Below, piece after piece: positions 35,159 to 43,366 of a stretch of DNA of 64,000 nt. The notes below the pieces were generated by a model. The model made no database searches. It was given only the letters and a program-made list of their open reading frames with translations, and had not been told where the DNA came from. The position numbers were made by a program, and so were the translations under genes. Source of the stretch: Lachnospiraceae bacterium (GTDB lineage Bacteria > Bacillota > Clostridia > Lachnospirales > Lachnospiraceae); NCBI GenBank assembly GCA_014799465.1, contig JAAVHZ010000014.1, forward strand, positions 1 to 64,000, read 5' to 3'. The stretch's first letter is position 1; each line of letters starts with the position of its first letter.

Positions 35159-35992
35159 TTAATAGTTACATATAATTACTTCTTCTCCAACTCTATTAGA
35201 TGCATCCGAATTAATCATACGTTTAACGTTTACAACATCTATCTTGTAACCTTTGTTACCATACAACTCATTTATCAAGTCTGTATTATGATTTGTAAGC
35301 ATACAGTAACAACCTCTGGCTGTAAATTCATCAAAAAGCTTTGATAGTCTTTTGTGACTTTCAATATCAAATCCATCTTTCGTATATGATTCAAACGAGG
35401 TAGGATTCAACGGTGCATATGGGCTATCAAGAAATAAAAAATCACCCTTCTTGGCATCCTTACAGGCAACTTCAAAATCTCCGTCAATAATTGTTACTCC
35501 CTGAAGATATTCTGAAATCTCCATGATATTATTTTCATCAACAGAAACTCTGCGGCTATTGTTATACGGAACATTAAAAAGTCCCTTGCCATTTACACGA
35601 TACAGACCGTTAAAACAATGCTTATTGATAAACACAAACAATGCAGCCAACTCCACATCATACTCTGCTTTCATCAGCTTGTCATTGTAATGCTCCCTGA
35701 GAGAATAATAGTATTCCTTTCCATTCTCCCACATTTCCGTATCAAGATTCTTTACAGCCTTTAAAAATGCTTCGGGCACATTACATATCTGCTTGTAAGC
35801 ATTTATCAACGCCTTGTTGATATCATTTATTAGAGCATTTGCAGGTAGCAATTCGAATGTTACTGCACCGCCACCTACAAATGGCTCAAAATAGTTATTA
35901 TATTTTTCAGGTATTCTCTCCTTTATCTGTGTAAGCAACTGACGCTTTCCGCCAGCCCATTTCACAAATGGAGCGACACTTGAATTACTCAT
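35159..35992 (-). CDS. dpnM: Dam-type (DpnM) GATC adenine methyltransferase
   Basis: A 277-residue D12-class alpha-group adenine methyltransferase: FVKWAGGKRQLL (9-20) and EPFVGGGAVTFEL (36-48) form the AdoMet site. The catalytic tetrad is DSPY (189-192) where most relatives have DPPY; Asp, Pro and Tyr are kept. It methylates the adenine in double-stranded GATC by family. It is the first gene of the dpnM-dpnA-dpnII operon with its own promoter. Confidence 0.92.
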   Translation of the reverse strand: MSNSSVAPFVKWAGGKRQLLTQIKERIPEKYNNYFEPFVGGGAVTFELLPANALINDINKALINAYKQICNVPEAFLKAVKNLDTEMWENGKEYYYSLREHYNDKLMKAEYDVELAALFVFINKHCFNGLYRVNGKGLFNVPYNNSRRVSVDENNIMEISEYLQGVTIIDGDFEVACKDAKKGDFLFLDSPYAPLNPTSFESYTKDGFDIESHKRLSKLFDEFTARGCYCMLTNHNTDLINELYGNKGYKIDVVNVKRMINSDASNRVGEEVIICNY

Positions 35993-36041
35993 TCTGATTC
36001 CTCTTCTCTATGTCCGCAAAAGGACAATCTTTTACACATTT

Positions 36042-36070
36042 ATTATACTTGCAAACATACAAAATAACAA
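36042..36070 (-). promoter_or_regulatory. Promoter of the dpnM-dpnA-dpnII operon
   Basis: The minus strand has -35 TTGTTA (36065-36070) and consensus -10 TATAAT (36042-36047) with a 17-bp spacer, 49 bp upstream of the dpnM ATG. Confidence 0.65.
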
Positions 36071-36098
36071 CCACAACTTTCACTCTTTGTGAATTAAT

Positions 36099-36821
36099 TT
36101 ACTTTTGAAACACAAATATGTATTCATGTGCCAGCAGAAGAAAATTATTGTTCTGTTTCTCCCAATAATCTGTCGAACGACAATTGTGTTGTTCTTTAAT
36201 AATAATCTCTTTATTCGCAAGTCCAGCCTGCAAAAAGCACTCCATCAGACGAAATCCTAGTGGTACAACTTTCCCATATTTTCTTACATCCCCTATCATT
36301 ACAGCACACATTTTTCCTTTTTTCAGTACACGAAAGGATTCCTCGGCTACCTTTCTCATTTCTGCCAAAAACTCTTCTACACCAAGTAAGGAAATATCCC
36401 CGTCTATCCCTTTACTATATTTGATGATGTTTGCATATGGTGGATGCGTACAGATAAAGTCAATATGACTATCTTTGATAAAATGTAAGTCTGTGGCATT
36501 GCCATTTCGTGTAAATATTTTTGAATTTGTTTCACATTGGAATTGTAAATTTGTTTCAGAAATTGAAACGGATTGTGTTTTGATATCAACACCAACCGCA
36601 TTACGATTGAGCAGTTTCGCTTCTACTAAGGTTGTTCCACTACCCATAAATTGATCTAAGACCCAATCACCAGGATTAGAATATCGAAGTATCAGATTTC
36701 TTGGTACATATGGTGACCAATTCCCTGGATACCTCCCCGAATGCGTTGCCCAACTGCCTCTGTCTGGAAATGACCAGACTGTCGTTAGTTCAAGCTTGAA
36801 ATTATTTGGTTGTAAACTTAT
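36099..36821 (-). CDS. Type II DNA methyltransferase (N4/N6), apparent ATA start
   Basis: A DNA methylase with motif I DQFMGSGTT (56-64) and catalytic motif THPPYAN (125-131), typical of N4-cytosine or N6-adenine enzymes. The N-terminal part (LTTVWSFPDRG, YPGNWSPYVPRN) is conserved in the family, so the internal ATG at 36647 is not the true start. In-frame, the codon eight bases after AAGGAGG is ATA (36819-36821), where relatives would have Met; 240 residues result. It diverges from the controller-like and nuclease genes and is their likely cognate methylase. Confidence 0.78.
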   Translation of the reverse strand: MSLQPNNFKLELTTVWSFPDRGSWATHSGRYPGNWSPYVPRNLILRYSNPGDWVLDQFMGSGTTLVEAKLLNRNAVGVDIKTQSVSISETNLQFQCETNSKIFTRNGNATDLHFIKDSHIDFICTHPPYANIIKYSKGIDGDISLLGVEEFLAEMRKVAEESFRVLKKGKMCAVMIGDVRKYGKVVPLGFRLMECFLQAGLANKEIIIKEQHNCRSTDYWEKQNNNFLLLAHEYIFVFQK

Positions 36822-36896
36822 AAGACATTCCTCCTTCTTTTTTATTGGTTATATCATTTTAACTCATATCTTTGTAAAAATCCATATTAATATTCT

Positions 36897-36956
36897 TTCA
36901 CAATAAGTGAATTTATACAATATTCATCTCATGAGATAATATTCACAGATAGTGAA
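36897..36956 (+). promoter_or_regulatory. Controller operator array and promoter
   Basis: Two perfect copies of TTCAC-N5-GTGAA (36897-36911 and 36942-36956), centres 45 bp apart, flank a 12-bp palindrome ATCTCATGAGAT (36926-36937). A plus-strand promoter, -35 TTTATA (36912-36917), -10 GATAAT (36935-36940), spacer 17 bp, lies between them. This layout fits binding by the adjacent XRE protein to time restriction against methylation. Confidence 0.6.
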
Positions 36957-36968
36957 AGAGGTGTTCAT

Positions 36969-37202
36969 ATGCATTTCAATAACGATACTGACCTATATCG
37001 TGTTATAGGTACAAATATAAAACATTACAGAGAACAATCTGAATTAACACAAGTACAACTTGCAGATCAAGCAAAAATCAGCATCAGCTATCTGTCCAAA
37101 ATCGAAGCTGCTGGATGCAATAAAAGCTTGTCTATATCTGTTTTAAATCAGATTGCCAATGTACTTAGTGTTGAAATAAGTGAATTTTTTAAGGAGGTAT
37201 AA
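36969..37202 (+). CDS. XRE-type controller protein of a restriction-modification system
   Basis: A 77-residue protein that is almost only a helix-turn-helix (LTQVQLADQAKISISYLSKIE at about 29-49, then a dimerisation helix). Size, position and the operator repeats upstream match C proteins that delay expression of a restriction enzyme until the host is methylated. It starts 12 bp after the second operator, with AAGAGGTG upstream, and is 3 bp from the nuclease gene. Other small XRE roles are possible. Confidence 0.78.
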   Translation: MHFNNDTDLYRVIGTNIKHYREQSELTQVQLADQAKISISYLSKIEAAGCNKSLSISVLNQIANVLSVEISEFFKEV

Positions 37203-37205
37203 TCT

Positions 37206-37736
37206 ATGCCAAGAAACCCAAACAGATTCGGTGGTGGAGCCAAAACTAACAGAAATGGATTACATTTTGAACAGACTACATCCTTGAATGATGCATTAAT
37301 TGACGCAGGCTTCGAAATAAGGAATAAGTATGATGTATATCTAAACGGACAACTTATTGGACATTCCATAAATAAGGCAGAATTTTCTACTGTTTTTTTA
37401 AGTGAAAATGGAGTTAATGATCGTTCTATAAATTCTAAAAGATGGGAACCCGATGAAGCATTTATTAACGAACTAAACCACACAGTTTATATTATCGAAA
37501 AAAAGTTTCAAAGCAAAAGTGGTTCTGTTGATGAAAAATTAGCTACATTTCCATTCAAAATATATGAATACAGAAAACTTTTAGACCCTATTGAATATGA
37601 TATTGTATACATATATTTATTATCTTCTGAGTGGTTTGATGCTCCAAAATATCTGGACTACTATGACTATATGGACGATTTAGGATGTCCTTATTATTTT
37701 GACAGACTTCCTTTGGATGCAATCGGTATTTACTAA
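37206..37736 (+). CDS. PD-(D/E)XK type II restriction endonuclease, probable
   Basis: A 176-residue protein. A plausible PD-(D/E)XK centre is WEPDEAF (Asp83) followed by IIEKKFQSKSGSVDEK (Glu98, Lys100). The KFQ-SGSVDEK block is shared with a group of small nuclease-superfamily proteins. It has AAGGAGG eight bases before ATG. The gene order (controller then nuclease, methylase divergent) is that of classic type II systems such as PvuII. The recognition sequence is unknown. Confidence 0.65.
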   Translation: MPRNPNRFGGGAKTNRNGLHFEQTTSLNDALIDAGFEIRNKYDVYLNGQLIGHSINKAEFSTVFLSENGVNDRSINSKRWEPDEAFINELNHTVYIIEKKFQSKSGSVDEKLATFPFKIYEYRKLLDPIEYDIVYIYLLSSEWFDAPKYLDYYDYMDDLGCPYYFDRLPLDAIGIY

Positions 37737-37744
37737 TTACAACA

Positions 37745-37779
37745 ACCACAAAGTCATCTTTACTATGACTTTGTGGTTA
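37745..37779 (+). terminator. Terminator after the second endonuclease
   Basis: A perfect 14-bp stem (AACCACAAAGTCAT / ATGACTTTGTGGTT) with a 7-nt loop begins 9 bp after the nuclease stop. The following T-run is weak (ATTGCTTCATTT), so it might also act in both directions. Confidence 0.75.
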
Positions 37780-37803
37780 TTGCTTCATTTCTTCAGGGCT
37801 TAG

Positions 37804-38091
37804 TTTAAAGCAAATCCAGACTGTTACTGCCTCATCCATACAGAAGATGGCAAACACTTCAAATACCGAAATTATTATGACAGCTACTTCCATCCACTGA
37901 TGGAACAACTAAAGATCGACCGCACACCACATTGTTGCAAACACACATGTATTTCCATGTTAGCAGAATCCGGTGTCGAGCAGACGATTATCAAGAAGAT
38001 TATGGGGCACTCCGGTGCAATGACTTTAACCGAGAAAGTATATACCCACTTTGATGTTAAGAACCTTGTAAATGCAATCAACAAAATATAA
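37804..38091 (+). pseudogene. C-terminal remnant of a tyrosine recombinase/integrase
   Basis: Following an in-frame stop at 37801, 95 codons encode the catalytic end of a phage-type integrase: TPHCCKHTCISMLAESGV (usual HxxRHT), IMGHSGAMTLTEKVYTHFDV with the last His and Tyr. The motif Arg is Lys here and the N-terminal ~300 residues are absent, so it is inactive. It marks the right side of the inserted island. Confidence 0.82.
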
Positions 38092-38103
38092 AGGAGCGTT
38101 TCT

Positions 38104-38319
38104 ATGACTAATCCTGATATTGTAAAACAATTAGATACCTTATGTGCTTTATATAAGCAACGATGGGGAAAAGATGTAGATTATGTCGTTCTTCCCAGAT
38201 GTATCACTCAAGAAAAATTAGTTGATGTACTAGAAAGAATTGTAGATACCGGTGAAAGCATTTTAGTCGGCTATAACAAACTTTTCTTAACAACTAATAA
38301 AAAGGACACTTTCCAATAA
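38104..38319 (+). CDS. Small hypothetical protein behind the integrase remnant
   Basis: A 71-residue acidic protein with AAAGGAG before its ATG (TNPDIVKQLDTLCALYKQRW, then CITQEKLVDVLERIVDTGES). Similar small proteins travel next to integrases of Clostridia elements; function unknown. It starts 12 bp after the integrase stop, the normal position for the last cargo gene. Confidence 0.5.
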   Translation: MTNPDIVKQLDTLCALYKQRWGKDVDYVVLPRCITQEKLVDVLERIVDTGESILVGYNKLFLTTNKKDTFQ

Positions 38320-38471
38320 TTCCTTACTGAAAAATGTCCTATACATATCATTGATATACGTGTTGCATATGTGTTACATACCATTTGAAATACAACACAT
38401 CTGACAACTTCCCACAACCTCTGTAACCCTTGTAAAATCGGGCTTTTTCCACATATTGCGTTGACCGCAGA
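38320..38471. other. Probable right attachment region next to rpsI
   Basis: Gene-free. It contains TGTTGCATATGTGTTAC-like short repeats and AACCCTTGTAAAATC (38428-38442), a sequence type seen at ends of integrated elements in Lachnospiraceae. It borders the rpsI stop directly. No clear rpsI terminator is visible, which may have been displaced by the insertion. Confidence 0.4.
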
Positions 38472-38867
38472 TTATCTCTTTGAGAACTGTGGTGCACGTC
38501 TCGCTGCTTTGAGACCGTATTTCTTTCTTTCCTTCATTCTTGGGTCTCTTGTTAAGAAACCTGCCTTCTTTAATGTTGGACGATAATCATTATCAACCTG
38601 TAATAAAGCTCTTGAGATACCATGTCTGATTGCTCCTGCCTGACCTGTATATCCACCGCCCTGAACATTAACAATAATATCAAACTTCTCTGTTGTTTCT
38701 GTAGCAACTAAAGGCTGACGAACGATAACCTTTAATGTTTCAAGTCCAAAATACTCATCAATACTTCTTTTATTTATTGTAATGTCGCCTTTACCTGGTC
38801 TTAAATATACTCTTGCGACACTTTTCTTTCTTCTTCCTGTTCCATAAAAACTACCTGAATTTGCCAT
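38472..38867 (-). CDS. rpsI: Ribosomal protein uS9
   Basis: 131 residues, full length. The family blocks [33 protein letters not shown] and the basic tail ending QFSKR, whose last Arg contacts P-site tRNA, are intact. It follows rplM by 23 bp as in most bacteria and is the last gene before the inserted island. Confidence 0.98.
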   Translation of the reverse strand: MANSGSFYGTGRRKKSVARVYLRPGKGDITINKRSIDEYFGLETLKVIVRQPLVATETTEKFDIIVNVQGGGYTGQAGAIRHGISRALLQVDNDYRPTLKKAGFLTRDPRMKERKKYGLKAARRAPQFSKR

Positions 38868-38890
38868 CTGTTATTTCCTCCTTTCGCTGA

Positions 38891-39319
38891 TTAAAATGTT
38901 AATACTTCCGGCTTCTGTGCTGCATGATCATGTTCAGGTCCTGCATATACATGAAGCTTTGTATACATCTGACGTCCTAAAGGTCCCTTTGGAAGCATTC
39001 CCTTAACTGCAAGTTCAATAACTCTCTCAGGCTTCTTAGCCAATAACTCTTTTAATGTAGTCTCTTTCATTCCGCCTACGTATTCTGAGTGATTATAATA
39101 AATCTTCTGATCTAACTTTTTACCTGTAACTTTAATTTTCTCTGCATTTACAACGATAACGAAATCACCAGTATCAATATGAGGTGTATAAGTTGGTTTA
39201 TTCTTACCTCTTAATATTTTAGCGATTTCTGATGATAAACGACCTAATGTATATCCTGTAGCATCAACTACATACCATTTTCTTTCAATTGTTGCCGGAC
39301 TAGCCATGTAACTCTTCAT
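38891..39319 (-). CDS. rplM: Ribosomal protein uL13
   Basis: 142 residues, standard length, an early assembly protein of the 50S subunit. Typical start ([19 protein letters not shown]) and the [19 protein letters not shown] block are present. Heads the rplM-rpsI transcript with its own consensus promoter and a leader of about 90 nt. Confidence 0.98.
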   Translation of the reverse strand: MKSYMASPATIERKWYVVDATGYTLGRLSSEIAKILRGKNKPTYTPHIDTGDFVIVVNAEKIKVTGKKLDQKIYYNHSEYVGGMKETTLKELLAKKPERVIELAVKGMLPKGPLGRQMYTKLHVYAGPEHDHAAQKPEVLTF

Positions 39320-39410
39320 TGGTTCTCCTCCTATATTTCTAAATACATAATCAGCAATCAGATACTTTTTACCGGGGCTATGGTCAAAGCATACTGATAC
39401 ACCGTCACAT
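39320..39410 (-). ncRNA. Probable L13 leader (autoregulatory 5' UTR)
   Basis: The ~90-nt leader between the promoter and rplM contains pairing segments (GTATCAG...CTGATTGC and a GGTGTATCAG/CTGATTG pair around a purine-rich loop) as in the Firmicute L13 leader motif. Such leaders let L13 repress its own mRNA. Position and length fit; a covariance-model search was not possible. Confidence 0.5.
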
Positions 39411-39416
39411 TAGGTA

Positions 39417-39445
39417 ATTATATTACACAGAGCCGCACGTGTCAA
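39417..39445 (-). promoter_or_regulatory. Consensus sigma-A promoter of rplM-rpsI
   Basis: Perfect -35 TTGACA (39440-39445) and -10 TATAAT (39417-39422) with a 17-bp spacer. The -35 overlaps the truA stop codon. Confidence 0.9.
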
Positions 39446-40188
39446 CAATTATTTTGATATTTAATTCCCACCAATGTAAGTCCCCTTGCCGGAGCCGTCG
39501 GTCCTGCTGCATTTCTATCCTTTGCCTCAAGCATTATTTTCACATCTTCCGGATTTATCTGACCTGTCCCTGCCTGTATTAATGTCCCCGATATTATACG
39601 TACCATATTATATAAAAATCCATTACCTGATACACGTATTTTGACTGTCTCATCAGACTTTTCCACATTAATTGAAAATATAGTCCTTATCGTATCCTTA
39701 ACCTGTGTATTTACGGAACAAAAACTTTTAAAATCATGGGTTCCCACCAGATAATCTGCAGCATCCTGCATCTTTTTTATATTCAGATCATAATATAAAA
39801 AATGTGAATACAATCTTTCTGTAGGCAGTGGAAATCTCCTGTTCAATATTTTATATTCATATGTTTTTGTACTATTACAGTGTCTTGGATGAAATCCGGC
39901 ATCCACCTGACATGAGGACTGTACCACAATATCATCCGGCAGCCGCTGATTTAACGCATATGAAAACTTATCTGCCGGAATCCTTGAATCAGTATCAAAT
40001 ACAGCCACATTTCCCATGGCATGAACTCCTGCATCAGTTCTGCTGGCACCTATAACACATATATCCTCTCCCAACATTTCTGATAAAGTATTATTTATAA
40101 CTTCTTCCACTGCAAGTCCATTCTTTTGTGTCTGCCATCCACAATAATTTGTACCATCATATGCAATGGTCAGCATTACTCTCTTCAA
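39442..40188 (-). CDS. truA: tRNA pseudouridine(38-40) synthase TruA
   Basis: A 248-residue enzyme that converts U38-40 of tRNA anticodon stems. Catalytic Asp52 is in GASRTDAGVHA. I start it at TTG 40188, because AGGAGG lies nine bases upstream and the product then begins in the usual way (MKRVMLTIAYDGTNYCGW); an ATG at 40218 inside ecfT has no good site. It is the last gene of the ecf-truA unit. Confidence 0.95.
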   Translation of the reverse strand: MKRVMLTIAYDGTNYCGWQTQKNGLAVEEVINNTLSEMLGEDICVIGASRTDAGVHAMGNVAVFDTDSRIPADKFSYALNQRLPDDIVVQSSCQVDAGFHPRHCNSTKTYEYKILNRRFPLPTERLYSHFLYYDLNIKKMQDAADYLVGTHDFKSFCSVNTQVKDTIRTIFSINVEKSDETVKIRVSGNGFLYNMVRIISGTLIQAGTGQINPEDVKIMLEAKDRNAAGPTAPARGLTLVGIKYQNNC

Positions 40189-40205
40189 AAATATATTCCT
40201 CCTGC

Positions 40206-41042
40206 CTACATTGTCCAAAATCCATTTAATCCGTTATATACTAATATGCATTTCATAAAAGCCATACCAATCAGATATGTTATAATAACCGTATATGCCA
40301 TATAATCAGACTTTCTATATCTAAGCGGATAAAGCTTTGTCCGCTCTTTACCCGTTCTGTAACAACGGGATTCCATCGCCATTGCAAGGTCTGAAGCTCT
40401 GTGAAAAGCTGATATGAAAAGCGGAACTATAATTGGCACATAATTCTTAACTCTTTTTATCAGACCACCGGATTCAAAATCAGCCCCTCTTGATATCTGT
40501 GCTTTCATAATCTTATTGGTTTCTTCAACTAATATCGGAATGAATCTTAAAGCAATAGACATCATAAGTGCAATTTCATGAACCGGAATCCTGAATCTTT
40601 CTAAAAATCCTGCTGACTTTTCAATACCATCCGTCAAATCATTAGGAGTAGTGGTCAGTGTCATAATTGAGGTTCCCAATATCAGCATTATAAGACGTAT
40701 AGTCATACATATAGCATTCTCTATGCCTTCTAGTGTAATAGTTATAATTCCATATTCCAGAATTTTTTGTTCTCCATTAAAAAAAAGCAGATTACAAACC
40801 CCTGTGATAATCAATACAGATACTATGGCTTTCAAACCTCTTACCATAAATCTGAACGGTACTCTTGACACTTTTACCATTACCGCAAAAAATATTGCAG
40901 CTATAAGATATCCCAACATACCTTTTACCAAAAACAATGTTATTATATATATCATTGTTCCTGCAAGTTTAACTCTTGGATCAAGTCTGTGAAGTTTTGA
41001 ATCTGTAATATAATATTGTCCTAAAGTAATGTCTCTAAGCAT
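40206..41042 (-). CDS. ecfT: ECF transporter transmembrane protein EcfT
   Basis: A 278-residue membrane subunit with five to six hydrophobic helices and the coupling motifs for the two ATPases in the loop near residues 160-200 (SRGADFESG; the other ARG-type motif reads AMAMESRCYRTGKERT). With EcfA1/A2 it drives vitamin import through exchangeable S-components (biotin, riboflavin, thiamine and others). Its start overlaps ecfA2 by 22 bp. Confidence 0.95.
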   Translation of the reverse strand: MLRDITLGQYYITDSKLHRLDPRVKLAGTMIYIITLFLVKGMLGYLIAAIFFAVMVKVSRVPFRFMVRGLKAIVSVLIITGVCNLLFFNGEQKILEYGIITITLEGIENAICMTIRLIMLILGTSIMTLTTTPNDLTDGIEKSAGFLERFRIPVHEIALMMSIALRFIPILVEETNKIMKAQISRGADFESGGLIKRVKNYVPIIVPLFISAFHRASDLAMAMESRCYRTGKERTKLYPLRYRKSDYMAYTVIITYLIGMAFMKCILVYNGLNGFWTM

Positions 41043-41848
41043 CTTACAGCCTCTTCCATTGTTATAATATTGGTATCTGCCGGTATTCCCCTGCGTTTAA
41101 GTTCAGCCATAAGATAGGTGACTTTTGGTGCAGCAAGTCCCATACTTTCCAATGACCTATAATCTATAAATACATCTTTCGTACTACCATTCATGGCAAC
41201 ACGCCCATTGTTCATAACCAGAATATGGTCTGCATATTCTGCCATGTCCTCCATGCTGTGTGACACCACCACAATTGTAATACCACTTTCCTTTTGCAGC
41301 GTCTTTAACAAAACAAATAAGTTTCTCCTTGATTTTGGATCAAGACCTGCCGCAGGCTCATCCAATACAAGTACTTCCGGCTCCATCGCAAGAATACCAG
41401 CTATTGCCACCCGTTTCTTTTCTCCGCCGGATAAATCAAATGGAGATTTATCATACTTATCCTCTGGTATCCCTACCATTTCAAGTGCCCTTTTTGCTGC
41501 GCTTACAGCATCTTCTTCATTTAATCCCTTATTCTCCGGACCATATGCCACATCTTTTATAACACTACATTCAAATAACTGATACTCCGGATATTGAAAT
41601 ACTAATCCTACCTTGAATTTCAGTTCTCTGAGATTATAATTTTCGTCAAATATGCTCTGTCCGTTGTATAATACTTTTCCCGATGAAGGTTTTAAAAGTC
41701 CATTCATCATCTGTATAATTGTGGATTTTCCTGAACCTGTACGTCCTATTATTCCCACAAACTCTCCATTATCTATTTTAAAACTGGCATTTTCTACAGC
41801 TTTGTCTTCACCATCATATGTATAATTCACGTTTTCAAATATTATCAT
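41021..41848 (-). CDS. ecfA2: ECF transporter ATPase EcfA2
   Basis: A 275-residue ATPase starting at MIIFENVNYTY (ATG 41848, right after the ecfA1 stop). Walker A GRTGSGKST, Q-loop VFQYPEYQLF, signature LSGGEKKRVA and Walker B VLVLDEPAAGLDP are intact. Partners with EcfA1 and EcfT. An upstream frame extension to 41902 lies inside ecfA1 and is not the start. Confidence 0.95.
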   Translation of the reverse strand: MIIFENVNYTYDGEDKAVENASFKIDNGEFVGIIGRTGSGKSTIIQMMNGLLKPSSGKVLYNGQSIFDENYNLRELKFKVGLVFQYPEYQLFECSVIKDVAYGPENKGLNEEDAVSAAKRALEMVGIPEDKYDKSPFDLSGGEKKRVAIAGILAMEPEVLVLDEPAAGLDPKSRRNLFVLLKTLQKESGITIVVVSHSMEDMAEYADHILVMNNGRVAMNGSTKDVFIDYRSLESMGLAAPKVTYLMAELKRRGIPADTNIITMEEAVRCLETLL

Positions 41849-41849
41849 G

Positions 41850-42725
41850 TCAATTATCGCTCCGGTTTCTATATGCCTTTTCAAATTCATCTGCAAACTC
41901 ATTTATGGTAAACATACCTGTTGGTATGTCATAGCCATCATCTTTTAGTTGTAATGATAATTTCATTATTTCAGGAAGTTCCAATCCTGCACTTTTGATA
42001 CTCTGTGACTCCCCAAATACCTGCTGTGGCGTTCCGTGCAGTTTGATTTTCCCTTTTTCCATAACAAATACTTTATCTGCATCCACTGCTTCTTCCATAA
42101 AATGTGTTATCAGTATAATTGTAATTTCTTCATCTTTGTTAAGCCTGTGTATCGTATTCAGCAATTCCCGCCTTCCATCTGGGTCAAGCATGGCAGATGC
42201 CTCATCCAGCACAATACAACATGGATGCATCGCAAGTATTCCTGCTATGGCAATCCGTTGTTTTTGCCCGCCTGATAAATGGTTTGGTGATGATTTCTTT
42301 CTATTGTCCATACCAACAGTCTGTAAAGATTCATCAACACGCCTGCGTATATTTTTTGTCTGTATTCCCAGATTTTCCGGTCCGAATGCCGTATCCTCCT
42401 CTACCGTAGTTCCTATAATCTGATTGTCAGGGTTCTGAAAAACCATACCAATCTTCTTCCTGTTCATCCAGACATTTTCATCGTCTGATTCATTCACTGC
42501 TACATTATCTATCCATATACTTCCTTCATCCGGAAATAGAAGATTGTTTAAATGTCTTGCCAAAGTAGATTTGCCTGAACCATTCTGACCAAGTATTGCT
42601 ATAAATTGTCCTCTTTCTACATCTAATGATACTCCGTTTATTGCATCATTCTCTTCTATAATATTTCCATCATCATCCTTAACATAAAACTTATGCACAA
42701 GATTTTTTATACTTATAAATGACAT
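41850..42725 (-). CDS. ecfA1: ECF transporter ATPase EcfA1
   Basis: A 291-residue ATPase: Walker A GQNGSGKST near residue 46, Q-loop VFQNPDNQI, signature LSGGQKQRIA, Walker B IVLDEASAMLDPDGR. The DEAS form is usual for EcfA1. First gene of the ecfA1-ecfA2-ecfT-truA unit, which follows rplQ after a terminator. Confidence 0.95.
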   Translation of the reverse strand: MSFISIKNLVHKFYVKDDDGNIIEENDAINGVSLDVERGQFIAILGQNGSGKSTLARHLNNLLFPDEGSIWIDNVAVNESDDENVWMNRKKIGMVFQNPDNQIIGTTVEEDTAFGPENLGIQTKNIRRRVDESLQTVGMDNRKKSSPNHLSGGQKQRIAIAGILAMHPCCIVLDEASAMLDPDGRRELLNTIHRLNKDEEITIILITHFMEEAVDADKVFVMEKGKIKLHGTPQQVFGESQSIKSAGLELPEIMKLSLQLKDDGYDIPTGMFTINEFADEFEKAYRNRSDN

Positions 42726-42751
42726 ACTTCCTCATTTCCTACAATTAAAAC

Positions 42752-42783
42752 AGGAGTTAAGAATATTATTATTCCTAACTCCT
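42752..42783 (-). terminator. Terminator of the alpha operon
   Basis: A stem of about 13-14 bp (AGGAGTTAGGAATA / TATTCTTAACTCCT, one mismatch) with a 4-nt loop, then TTTTAATT, between rplQ and ecfA1. Confidence 0.8.
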
Positions 42784-42797
42784 AAAAAATGCATATG

Positions 42798-43334
42798 TTA
42801 GATTAATTCAAGAAGAACTTCCATAGCTGCATCACCTTTACGCTGGCCAATCTTTACGATTCTTGTATAACCACCGTTACGGTCTGCATACTTAGGAGCT
42901 ATTTCATCAAATAACTTCTGTGCAAGGTCTACTTCCTTAGTTCCTTTCTTCTTACCTGCTGCTTCTGAAGGAACTGTTTTTACCGGATAAAGTACTGCAA
43001 GCATTTTTCTTCTTGCATGGAGACGTGAAGGATTATCCTTCTTAATCTTCTTGTCAACTTCATCAAATACTGTAACTTTCTTTCCGTCAACAACTTCTTT
43101 TACTCTCTTACCATCTTTATCTTTACGGGCAACTTTAGCCGTAACCGTTACTTCTTCAAAATTATCTTTCTCTTTAACTGCCATGGCAATTAAACCTTCG
43201 GCTATTTTACGAACTTCTTTAGCTCTTGCTTCAGTTGTAACAATCTTACCATTATTGATTAAAGCTGTTACCTGACTTCTGAGCATTGCCTTTCTCTGGC
43301 TTGAAGTTCTGCCAAGTTTTCTATATCCTGCCAT
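42798..43334 (-). CDS. rplQ: Ribosomal protein bL17, enlarged
   Basis: 178 residues; typical bL17 has 110-130. The core start ([20 protein letters not shown]) and end ([20 protein letters not shown]) are normal. An extra lysine/valine-rich segment of about 60 residues (around 58-125) lies between them. Such enlarged forms occur in Lachnospiraceae. The protein lines the peptide exit region of the 50S subunit. Last gene of the alpha operon. Confidence 0.96.
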   Translation of the reverse strand: MAGYRKLGRTSSQRKAMLRSQVTALINNGKIVTTEARAKEVRKIAEGLIAMAVKEKDNFEEVTVTAKVARKDKDGKRVKEVVDGKKVTVFDEVDKKIKKDNPSRLHARRKMLAVLYPVKTVPSEAAGKKKGTKEVDLAQKLFDEIAPKYADRNGGYTRIVKIGQRKGDAAMEVLLELI

Positions 43335-43366
43335 TTTCTTACCTCCTTTACCTGAACGTCTTTATA

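Noticed and set aside
37884-38084. 66-codon minus-strand frame opposite the integrase remnant
   Set aside because: Antisense of a recognisable integrase C-terminus.
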